NCBI GenBank assembly: GCA_018644785.1
Contig: JABGPV010000122.1
Location: 1-15,017 of the forward strand
Source of the DNA: Deltaproteobacteria bacterium
GTDB lineage: Bacteria > Desulfobacterota > DSM-4660 > Desulfatiglandales > Desulfatiglandaceae
Direction of reading: 5' to 3'
DNA: 15,017 nucleotides
Shown here: piece after piece, positions 1 through 8,100 of the stretch
Position numbering within the stretch: the stretch's first letter is position 1
Layout of the letters: each line of letters starts with the position of its first letter
Translations under genes and position numbers: made by a program
The notes under the pieces: model-generated
The model's database searches: none
Told to the model about the DNA's origin: nothing
What the model saw: the letters and a program-made list of their open reading frames with translations, nothing else

Positions 1-1
1 G

Positions 2-2752
2 GCAAAGTCGGACAACGTCTTTGCTCCGGAAACATTTGAGCGTCTGGGTGCCATTGGGGAGGCCATTGCAAAGATCCCGGGGGTAAGCCGGGTGTTAAGC
101 CTGCCGGGCATCAAGCGGGATATGGACCTCACCTCTCGCTGGACCCCTGATGAGTTCAGGGAAATCATCGGTCCCATTGAACTTTTCAAGCGGAATTTTC
201 TCTCCGAAGATCAGAAAACCAGTGTAATGTCCGTCATCCTGGATGATGTGCCGGATAAAACACCTGTTATCCGGGCCATCGAGCAGATTTTGGAGGGAGA
301 AAATAGAACACTTTCCCTTTATCAGATCGGCATGCCCCTGGTTTCCCGGGCCCTTGCCGCCTATACGCAAAGTGATTTTCTGAAACTGCCGCCCCTCACT
401 TTTTTGATCATGGCCCTGGTATTGCTCTGCCTTTTCAGGGACGTGCGATCGGTGCTCATCCCCACCGGTTCGGTCCTGTTTTCCCTGATCTGGACATTCG
501 GGTTGATGGCCTGGACCGGCACCCCCCTGTCGCTATTGACCATGATCGTGCCCATTTTTCTCATTGCCGTGGGTACGGCCTACTGTATGTACATCCTCTC
601 CGCTTACCGAACCGAAGTTCAAAGTTCGGATTCTTCCAAAGAAGCCGTATACGGGTGTTTTATCCATGTGCGGTTTCCCACGGTTCTGGCGGTGATTACC
701 ACCATCATCGGCCTGGGCTCCCTCATGCTGAACCAGATTCACAGCATTCGGGCGTTTGCCGCGTTCTCCTGCCTGGGGCTTCTGAGCATGCTGGTGATGA
801 TGCTCTACGCGGTTCCGGCCGCCCTGACCGTGCTGCCTCTGCCCAAAAGGGCAAAAGCAGCTCAGCATGTGGGTGGCCCCATCAACGCCTTTTTGGAAAA
901 GATCATTCACCTCAACATCAAGCATCGAAAATGGGTGTTGGCGGCGGTTTTGATGGTGAGTGTTATGGCCCTTTTCGGCATCACCAGAATCCATGTGGAA
1001 ACAAACCCCGTGGGGTTTTTTAAAAAAAATACCCCCATCAGCCGTAACTTCGAAGATATTTCAAAGCAGACGTCCGGCAGTTTTCCGGTCAACGTGGTGT
1101 TGAATGCCCGGACCGAGGGGTATTTTGAGGACCCGGCCCACCTGGAGCAGATCGCGAAAATCCAGGATTTTCTAAATAAACTCGCGGGAGTGGATAAAAC
1201 CGTTTCCCTGGTGGATTTCCTCAAACTGGTGAACTATGCCACAACACAATACAAAAAAGAGGCCTACGCCCTTCCGGAAGAACCCTTCGAGGTCCGCATG
1301 CTCATCAACAGTTACAAGACCATGCTGGGCCAGGAGATGTTCAACCGTTTCATGGACTCGGAGATGAAACAGGCCAATATTCTGCTCCGAACCCATATCT
1401 CCGGTTCACGGGATTTCCTGGCCTTGAAACAGGAAGTCAGCGATTTCTTGAAAGATAATTTCGGGGTGCATTTTGACGCCCATGTGACCGGGTTCGGGAT
1501 CGTCATTTCCCAGAGCAGTCAACTGCTCACAGAGGGGTTGGTGAAAAGCCTGACGCTAACCCTGGTGCTGATTATTGCCGCCATGAGCCTGGTGTTTCTT
1601 TCCGCCAAGGTGGGCTTTATGGCCATCATTCCCAATCTTTTTCCCATTGTGATCAGTTTCGGGCTCATGGGCTGGCTCGGAATCGAGCTTTCCGTCGCCA
1701 CCAGCCTGATTGCCAGTATCGCCATCGGTCTGGCCGTGGATGATACCATCCATTACCTGGTGCGGTACAACCATGAATTCAAGAAGGACCTGGACAAAGA
1801 TCGGGCCCTGCGGGAGACGATTTATGGGGTGGGAAGACCGATCATTTTTACGACACTGGCCATCAGTCTGGGGTTTTCCGTATTAATTTTTTCTCACTTC
1901 AATCCCACGGCGGTCTTCGGCCTTCTCATGGTGGTCACCATGGTGGCCTCCCTGGCGGGTGCTCTGCTCATTCTGCCCTCGGTCATGCTTCATGTGGAAC
2001 TGGTGACCGCGTGGGACCTGCTACGGCTCATGCCCACCATGGGAGGCATTTCCCCCGGGGTGGCCCACGAACTGAACCAGCCGCTGAATGCCATCAAGGT
2101 GGGGAGTGAGTTTTTAAAGATGATGGCCCGGAAAAAGCAGAAAATCCCCGACGATCGCATGTTGCAGGTGGCAACGGAGATCAGCGGGCAGGTGGACCGG
2201 GCATCCGTCATCATCAATCGTCTCACCGAGCTGGAGGAAAAACGGGGATTTCAAAAAGAAAAGGTCCAATTAAATGATGTGATTCAAAAGACCCTTGCCA
2301 TCGTTGAACAGCAGCTATTGCTGGATGATATTCGGGTCACCCTGGATCTGCAGAAAGACATGCCGCGGATCTTTGGACAGGCCAACCGCCTGGAACAGGT
2401 GATGTACAACCTGCTTTCCAATGCCGCTGATGCCATTATGGCCCTTAAGGACCATGACCATGACTCGGGAATCAAGGGACGTCTCATTGCCATCCGATCC
2501 TTCACGGACCAGAACCGGGTCAAGGTTTCCGTGTCCGACACGGGCATCGGAATTCCAGCGGACCTGCAGGACCGCATCTTTGAGCCCTTTTTTACCGGTA
2601 AGGCGGCGGGAGAAGGGGCGGGTCTGGGACTGTGCATCAGCCGGGAGATTGTGAAAAACCATGGCGGTCGCATCCGGATAAAAGCCTGGGAAAGCCAGGG
2701 GAGCACGTTTGTTTTGAGTTTCCCGAAACCCCGGGAAAACGGTGAAATTTGA
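2..2752 (+). CDS. RND/MMPL-family transporter fused to a C-terminal histidine kinase (5' partial)
   Basis: The reading frame is open from the left edge, so the true start and TM1 lie outside. GTG at 92 is only the first internal start-like codon. What is seen: the end of a periplasmic loop, five hydrophobic segments (TM2-6, about bases 390-840), TM7 near 930, a second large loop, then TM8-12 (about 1540-2000). TM10 carries GLAVDDTIH, typical of RND/MMPL permeases. About 30 residues after TM12 comes an H-box GVAHELNQPLNAI (His codon 2066-2068), an N-box NLLSNAADAI, a G1 box SDTGIGIP, an F-box IFEPFF and a G2 box GAGLGL, a complete HisKA-HATPase_c core. The transporter probably moves lipids or hydrophobic compounds by proton motive force. 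The kinase would phosphorylate a separate response regulator, since no receiver domain is attached. The HTH-receiver gene at 4503 is a candidate. The substrate is unknown. Domain calls are strong; coupling of transport to signalling is inferred. Confidence 0.9.
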   Translation, partial: AKSDNVFAPETFERLGAIGEAIAKIPGVSRVLSLPGIKRDMDLTSRWTPDEFREIIGPIELFKRNFLSEDQKTSVMSVILDDVPDKTPVIRAIEQILEGENRTLSLYQIGMPLVSRALAAYTQSDFLKLPPLTFLIMALVLLCLFRDVRSVLIPTGSVLFSLIWTFGLMAWTGTPLSLLTMIVPIFLIAVGTAYCMYILSAYRTEVQSSDSSKEAVYGCFIHVRFPTVLAVITTIIGLGSLMLNQIHSIRAFAAFSCLGLLSMLVMMLYAVPAALTVLPLPKRAKAAQHVGGPINAFLEKIIHLNIKHRKWVLAAVLMVSVMALFGITRIHVETNPVGFFKKNTPISRNFEDISKQTSGSFPVNVVLNARTEGYFEDPAHLEQIAKIQDFLNKLAGVDKTVSLVDFLKLVNYATTQYKKEAYALPEEPFEVRMLINSYKTMLGQEMFNRFMDSEMKQANILLRTHISGSRDFLALKQEVSDFLKDNFGVHFDAHVTGFGIVISQSSQLLTEGLVKSLTLTLVLIIAAMSLVFLSAKVGFMAIIPNLFPIVISFGLMGWLGIELSVATSLIASIAIGLAVDDTIHYLVRYNHEFKKDLDKDRALRETIYGVGRPIIFTTLAISLGFSVLIFSHFNPTAVFGLLMVVTMVASLAGALLILPSVMLHVELVTAWDLLRLMPTMGGISPGVAHELNQPLNAIKVGSEFLKMMARKKQKIPDDRMLQVATEISGQVDRASVIINRLTELEEKRGFQKEKVQLNDVIQKTLAIVEQQLLLDDIRVTLDLQKDMPRIFGQANRLEQVMYNLLSNAADAIMALKDHDHDSGIKGRLIAIRSFTDQNRVKVSVSDTGIGIPADLQDRIFEPFFTGKAAGEGAGLGLCISREIVKNHGGRIRIKAWESQGSTFVLSFPKPRENGEI

Positions 2753-2782
2753 CATGTTGATTTTCATAAAGGAGCTGATGGT

Positions 2783-4156
2783 ATGAATTCTCTTTTCAAC
2801 CCCGAATCCGTAGCGGTTATCGGTGCATCGGATAACCCCTCAAAATTGGGGTTTCACGTCATGAAGAGCCTGGTAAACGGTGGATTCGAAGGTGATTTAA
2901 TGCCTGTGAATCCGGGGGCGGAAATGATCTTCGGTTTTAAGGCCTGCGCCTCAGTATCGGCATCTTCAATCCCCATTGACCTGGCCATTGTGGTGGTGCC
3001 CGCAAACCGGGTTTCAGCCGTGTTCCGGGAATGCGCGGACAACAACGTCAAGGGAATTGTGCTCATCACCGCAGGGTTCAAGGAGATCGATGATCCAGCA
3101 GGCGCTGTTTTACATGAGGAGATTGCACAGATTTCTGATGCAGCGGGGATTCCTGTCATCGGTCCCAATACCTTCGGCATGGTGAACCTTTGTGCACATC
3201 TCAACGCTTCCTTTACACCCGAGTTTTCCCAACTGAAGACGGGAAACGTGGCCCTTGTGAGCCAGAGCGGCGGCATTTCTCACCTGCTGGGGTTTCTGGC
3301 CATGCGTGATGGTGTGGGGTTCAGCAAGATTGTAGGTCTGGGAAATCGTCTGAATGTGGATTTTTCAGAAATAGTGGATTACCTGATGGAAGACACGGAC
3401 ACCCGGGTCATTGCCCTTTATGTGGAGGGGATTGATGCCCCCAAAGACCTGCTGGCCGCTGCAAAACGCCATGCTGGGAAAAAGCCCGTGGTGGCCTACA
3501 AAACAGGCAGCGGCACGGTGGGCGATGCGGCGGCCCGGTCCCATACCGGCTCCCTGGCGGGCCGGCACGAGATCTACACCGATGCCTTCAGGCAGGCGGG
3601 AATTCTGACCGTTGACAGCACCCAGTCCTTATTGGATATGGCCAAGGCCTTGGGGTCATGTCCCATGCCCTCAGGAGCAGGTGTAGCGGTCCTGTCGGGT
3701 CAGGCGGGTCCGGCTATGGCCGCCTGCGATGTGTGTGAGTCCCGAGGGCTTGAGATTGTTCGGTTTTCTGAAAAAACCCAAAATAGGATCAATGAACTCC
3801 TGCCCCCCCTGGCCCTTCGAACCAACCCGGTGGACATGGGCCCGGCCTGGTACGATTCAACGGCCATCCAGGGGATCGTTCAGGCGGTCATGGAGGATGA
3901 AAACGTCCACGGCATCCTGTTTTTAATGATGTTTGCCTCCGCCAATGTGGAGGCTTTGGCTGGCATCAGTGGTCTGCTCGCACGATGGGCCCAGAAAAAG
4001 CCCGTGGTGAGCTGTATCCTGTCGCCGCCGGGTATCTGGGATGATCAGATAGAGGAACTTGAGAAAGCGGGGGCACTGGTCAATTATGACACGCCCGAGC
4101 GAGCAGCGGATGTCATGGTCAATTTGTGGAAATACAGGCGGCTTCAGTTGGGATAG
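2783..4156 (+). CDS. ADP-forming acyl-CoA synthetase, alpha-subunit-like (CoA-binding) protein
   Basis: This 457-residue protein starts with an ATG preceded by AAAGGAG at 2768-2774, with an 8-base spacer. The N-terminus (SVAVIGASDNPSKLGF) is a Rossmann-type CoA-binding domain. Two succinyl-CoA-ligase-like domains follow, with VSQSGG near residue 160 and SHTGSLAG, in which His254 matches the phosphohistidine of ADP-forming acetyl-CoA synthetase alpha subunits. The length equals the usual alpha subunit of about 460 residues, without the ATP-grasp (beta) domain found in fused versions. Such enzymes interconvert acyl-CoA, ADP and phosphate with free acid, CoA and ATP. No beta subunit lies in the window, so a partner elsewhere must supply nucleotide binding, or the protein has another acyl-CoA role. 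It begins 30 bases after the RND-kinase gene and could share its transcript. The acyl substrate cannot be read from sequence. Confidence 0.88.
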   Translation: MNSLFNPESVAVIGASDNPSKLGFHVMKSLVNGGFEGDLMPVNPGAEMIFGFKACASVSASSIPIDLAIVVVPANRVSAVFRECADNNVKGIVLITAGFKEIDDPAGAVLHEEIAQISDAAGIPVIGPNTFGMVNLCAHLNASFTPEFSQLKTGNVALVSQSGGISHLLGFLAMRDGVGFSKIVGLGNRLNVDFSEIVDYLMEDTDTRVIALYVEGIDAPKDLLAAAKRHAGKKPVVAYKTGSGTVGDAAARSHTGSLAGRHEIYTDAFRQAGILTVDSTQSLLDMAKALGSCPMPSGAGVAVLSGQAGPAMAACDVCESRGLEIVRFSEKTQNRINELLPPLALRTNPVDMGPAWYDSTAIQGIVQAVMEDENVHGILFLMMFASANVEALAGISGLLARWAQKKPVVSCILSPPGIWDDQIEELEKAGALVNYDTPERAADVMVNLWKYRRLQLG

Positions 4157-4189
4157 GAACGCGACATCAAGCTTCGTATTCCCTGGAAA

Positions 4190-4249
4190 GGTATCCCCCT
4201 GAGGGGAAAGGTCGTGTAGTCGGTGGCTTCAGCCACGCTATGAAATACC
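4190..4249. repeat. Nested inverted repeat, REP-like or structured RNA candidate
   Basis: The outer arms GGTAT (4190-4194) and ATACC (4245-4249) enclose two hairpins. The first is TCCCC-CTGA-GGGGA (4194-4207, sharing one T with the outer arm). The second is GTGGCT-TC-AGCCAC (4223-4236), extendable through C4221/G4237 and TAG/CTA (4217-4219, 4238-4240) with small bulges. A GTAG tetramer sits just 5' of the second hairpin, as in REP elements mobilised by RAYT/IS200-type transposases, but no transposase lies nearby. No T-run follows, so it is not a standard intrinsic terminator. It could also stabilise or end the upstream transcript. I matched it to no known riboswitch. Confidence 0.45.
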
Positions 4250-4331
4250 CCCATTAAGAAAAGGCGGTTTCTCTCTATGAATGCATAAATGCAATGCCTA
4301 TCGGAAAATCAATTTAAATCAAACTCTTTTC

Positions 4332-4358
4332 TTGACAACTCACCTGTTTTATTATACT
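4332..4358 (+). promoter_or_regulatory. Candidate sigma70 promoter for the HTH-receiver gene
   Basis: TTGACA (4332-4337) is a perfect -35 box. TATACT (4353-4358) is a good -10 with a short 15-base spacer, and the overlapping TACTTT (4355-4360) gives 17 bases. It lies in an AT-rich patch about 145 bases before the ATG at 4503, which leaves a long leader containing the heptamer repeat. Confidence 0.5.
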
Positions 4359-4452
4359 TTCCATATGTTCCACTTGTTTCGCATGATTCACACGTTTCTT
4401 ATGTTACCATCTCGTGCTATTTTGAAAATCAGTTCCTGGTTCGTTGTTTTTC

Positions 4453-4476
4453 AACCGTGAACCGTGAACCGTGAAC
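4453..4476 (+). repeat. Perfect heptamer tandem repeat, AACCGTG x 3.4
   Basis: Three exact copies of AACCGTG begin at 4453, 4460 and 4467, followed by AAC at 4474-4476. The array sits in the leader of the HTH-receiver gene, 26 bases before its ATG and just 5' of the AAGGA ribosome-binding site. Degenerate heptamers of related sequence occur at two other gene borders in this window. Copy number could change by slippage. Confidence 0.85.
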
Positions 4477-4502
4477 AGGTAAAAAACAAGGACCATTTCT
4501 CT

Positions 4503-5123
4503 ATGGAAAAAGATTTTTACACCATACCTGAGGCCGCAAAAATTTGTTCTGTGGGCCGTACCACCATGTGGCGATGGGTCAAGTCAGGCAAAGTGAAGGC
4601 CGCCACAACACCGGGTGGTCGACACCGTATTCCAAAGTCCGATCTGCAATTCCTGCTTACCCGGCTGGGAGCCCATCCCTTGCCTGAATCCGGCGAAACA
4701 GCCCATGCGAATCGGTCCTGGAAAACCTCTGTCAGAATTCTTGTGGTGGACGATGATCCTTTCATTCGAGAGATGCTCAGCAGAGCCTTGCAGAATCATG
4801 GCTTTCAAACAGAAGTTGCGGCTGACGGTTTTGAGGCCGGGGTCAAATTGGTGCAGTTCAATCCGGACCTGGTTTTTCTGGATCTGATTATGCCGGGGAT
4901 GGACGGTTTTGAAGTCTGTAGACGAATCAATGAGAATCCAAGTATTTCACAGATAAAGGTGATAGCCATCACGGGTTTTGACACCGAGGAGAACAGGGAT
5001 CAGATCATGAAGGCCGGAGCCGACGGCTATCTGGCAAAACCTTTGGAAACCAGTAAGTTGCTTCAAGAAGTGGAAGTGATTTTATCGGAACCGGTAAATC
5101 TGTTGGCCGCGGGAGGTGAGTAA
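4503..5123 (+). CDS. Response regulator with N-terminal excisionase-type HTH and C-terminal receiver domain
   Basis: The ATG at 4503 is chosen because AAGGA at 4488-4492 lies 10 bases upstream and the protein then begins directly with the HTH. A GTG at 4464 would add 13 residues encoded by repeat sequence. The protein has 206 residues. Residues 4-50 (YTIPEAAKICSVGRTTMWRW, then TTPGGRHRIP) form a MerR/excisionase-like winged helix. A linker leads to a receiver domain from about residue 77, with the acidic triad VVDDDP, phospho-acceptor Asp127 in FLDLIMPGMDG, a Thr in AITGF and Lys in YLAKPL. This domain order is the reverse of most response regulators. It probably regulates transcription when phosphorylated. 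The kinase module of the RND fusion 1.7 kb upstream is the nearest possible donor, which is an inference. The following secreted-protein gene may be its target or a co-transcribed neighbour. Confidence 0.9.
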   Translation: MEKDFYTIPEAAKICSVGRTTMWRWVKSGKVKAATTPGGRHRIPKSDLQFLLTRLGAHPLPESGETAHANRSWKTSVRILVVDDDPFIREMLSRALQNHGFQTEVAADGFEAGVKLVQFNPDLVFLDLIMPGMDGFEVCRRINENPSISQIKVIAITGFDTEENRDQIMKAGADGYLAKPLETSKLLQEVEVILSEPVNLLAAGGE

Positions 5124-5187
5124 GCGAAAAAGAACTAAAGGGCAAAGCATAGTGTGTAACCGTTCAAGTGTCATAGCGGGTGATAAA

Positions 5188-8100
5188 ATGCATAAAAAAA
5201 CGATGATCAATTTCATGGCGGGGACGTTGTTCGCAGCGGTTTTCTCTTTGAACATCGGGGTGTTCGGGTATATACCTTCGGGTGAGGCCCGCCCGGCCTC
5301 CGAGGTGGTCTTTATCGACCCGTCGGTCCGGGACGCGGAAATTATCGTGTCGCAACTGCCCAAAGGGGCCGAGGTGGTGCGGTTTTCACCGGGGATGGAC
5401 GGGGTCGAGCAGATCTCCGCGCATCTTGCGAAAAAGAGGGATCTTTCCGCCATCCGCATCATCTCCCACGGCAACGCCGGACATTTTGTCCTGAACGGGA
5501 AACGAATTGATGTAGATTTCCTGCGGAATCATGGGGGCCGGATCAGTGCCTGGGGCCGGGCACTGGCTCATAACGGAGACATCCTGCTCTATCCCTGTAA
5601 CCTGGCGGCGGACGAACAGGGAAAAAGATTGATTCATGCTATTGCTGAGTGGACCGGGGCTCATGTCGCTGCTTCCACCAACCTCACCGGACAGGGAGGA
5701 GATTGGGGCTTGGAATACGCCCGGGGCACCATAAAGACCGCTGCGCTCAACATCCAGAGGTATACATATGGCCTAGCAAATCAGACAGTTACAAGAAACG
5801 ACGATACCAACCATGGTGGTGGTGGTGTCGAAGGTGATCTAAGATATGCCATCGCCAATGTGGGAGAAGGTGAAGAAATTACTTTCAATATTTCCGGAAG
5901 CGATACTGTGACAATAGCAGCAGAGCTTTCCATTTCTGGAAAAGGCCTGACCATTAACGGTAATAATAGCGCTACCGGAAATAATGTGACCGTTCAGGTA
6001 ACAACCCCGGAAACATCCCTATTCCGTGTCTTCAACATGAACGCCACCGGAAAAACCGTCAACATCAGCAAAATGACCATCAAAGGCGGCCAATTAGGTA
6101 TCGGCGGTTACGGTGGCAGTATTTTCAACGGAAGGGGAACGCTTATTCTAGACGAGGTTACCGTGTCGGGTTCAAAAGCAGAATACGGTGGTGGCGTTTA
6201 TACGGAGAACGCTACGACCACCCTAAACAATTCCACCGTTTCATCATGTGTCGCCACCGAAGATGGTGGGGGCGTATATGGATGGAATACGACTCACTAC
6301 ATTAATAATTGCCTTATTGCAGGAAATACTTCAAATAATACTGGAGGAGGAATAGCAAACATTGGAGGCTCAGGCCCTGCAACAATAGAGATTATAAATT
6401 CCACCATCCAGGGAAACACCGCGGAATACTATGGAGGAGGCATTCATAACTATTCAGGATGTTGCAATACGAGTTTAACAATCATCAATTCAACGGTTTC
6501 CGGGAATAATTCAATAAGACAAGATTACGGAGGTTCCGGGATATTTAATGGTGAACATGCCGATGTCACATTAACAGTAAAGAATTCAATTTTAGCAAAC
6601 AATGCCAGCGATGATGATTACCGTTTTCAAGGCGCCTCCACCTTAACGGATAACGGATACAATATCGTTAAATATCAAAATTTTAACGCTGTAAGTTGGA
6701 CATCTACCAATGCATTTGACAACCCTACAACAATCCTTTTTAATTATGATGATGAAGGCAATGCCAAAGCGGCATGGAACAGGGATGGTACTGATTTAGA
6801 AGGGACGCCGGCACTGGATCTCTCCAATGCGCTGGCCGACAACGGCGGCTTCACCCGAACCCTGGCCATTACATCACAGACCAGCATTGCCGTGGGCAAC
6901 GGACTTTACGATGCATCCGTGACCACCACGGACCAGCGGGGTGCAACGCGCCATAATCCCGGACAGACCATCGGGGCTTATGAATTCTACGCCGACTACG
7001 TAACCAACGGCAATGGAACCTCCTGGAACACGGCCGCCAACTGGAACTTGTATAACGGCGTGACCACACCCGTTGCAACGGTCGCTCCCACCGCGGACAA
7101 TTCCATATCCATTGCCGTGAATCACAATATGAATGTGGATGCGGATGTCACCATCGACCAGACCGCGGTGGCATCCGGCAAAACCCTGACGGTTGCCGCC
7201 ACTAAAACCCTGACCGTTGCAAACGGAGACGGAACGGATTTAACGGTTACAGGCGGGCTAATAAATAATAGCACCATCACCTGCGCAGCCGATTCAATCG
7301 TTCTGTTTAACGGTGTGAACCAGGATCTGCCCTCAATGGTGGCATTTCAGGATCTGACCGTTTCCGGGGGCGGGATCAAGACCTTGACGGGCGGTGGAGT
7401 GACCGTTGACGGCATTCTGACCCTGACCGACGGACTGGTAACCTTGGGCAACAACGACCTGACCTTGGGCGCAAACGCCACTGTAACCGGAACACCGTCC
7501 GCCTCCAATATGATCGTCACCAACGGAAACGGCGTTCTGAAAAAGGTGTTTTCCGCAACCGGATCCTTTACCTTTCCGGTGGGGAACAACGGGGGAACAC
7601 CCCAATACTCGCCCGCCACCCTGGATTTCACCTCCGGTGCCTTTAATTCCGCCTGGGCCGCGGTGGGCGTAACGGACGGGAAACAGCCCAATAACACCAG
7701 TCCCACGGATTACCTGAACAGATACTGGACCGTGACCCAGAGCGGGATTAGCGGTTTTTCCTGTGAAATGATCTTTAACTATCTATCGAATGATGTGGTT
7801 GGCACGGAAGCCGACATCTTTGGGGGCCAGTATAAAGACAGTGCCTGGATCGTCTTGAATGCGGTGGACGCGGCAAACAACAGGTTTCAAGCGACAATCA
7901 GCAGTTTTTCAGATTTCACCGGTGTGGAAGCCTCAAGCCCCACCACCCAGGCCAACAACATCAGCTTCAGCAGCGTGGCCCAGACGCAGATGCAGGTGGG
8001 CTGGACCCGGGGAAACGGCGATAAGGTCCTTGTGGTAGCCCATCAGGGAAGCGCAGTGGACAGCAACCCGGTGGATGGAACCGGCTACACTGCCAACGCA

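Larger units (their letters stand above)
4157..4502. other. Non-coding interval between the acyl-CoA synthetase and HTH-receiver genes
   Basis: These 346 bases have no credible gene. An open frame from about 4289 to 4474 has no ribosome-binding site and no recognisable protein character. The interval holds a nested inverted repeat at 4190-4249, a sigma70-like promoter at 4332-4358, and a perfect heptamer tandem repeat at 4453-4476. The stretch 4300-4450 is clearly more AT-rich than the genes on either side. The layout fits a 3' structured element for the upstream gene followed by a separate promoter and leader for the regulator gene. Confidence 0.7.

Noticed and set aside
1016..1029. T6A8 run in the transporter gene, considered as a phase-variable or frameshift site.
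   Set aside because: The frame continues cleanly through to the kinase domain with FFKKN codons, and the other frames close soon after; no functional sign of slippage.
4289..4474. 61-codon plus-strand ORF in the non-coding interval.
   Set aside because: It has no ribosome-binding site, its composition is that of AT-rich spacer, and it runs through the promoter and heptamer repeat.
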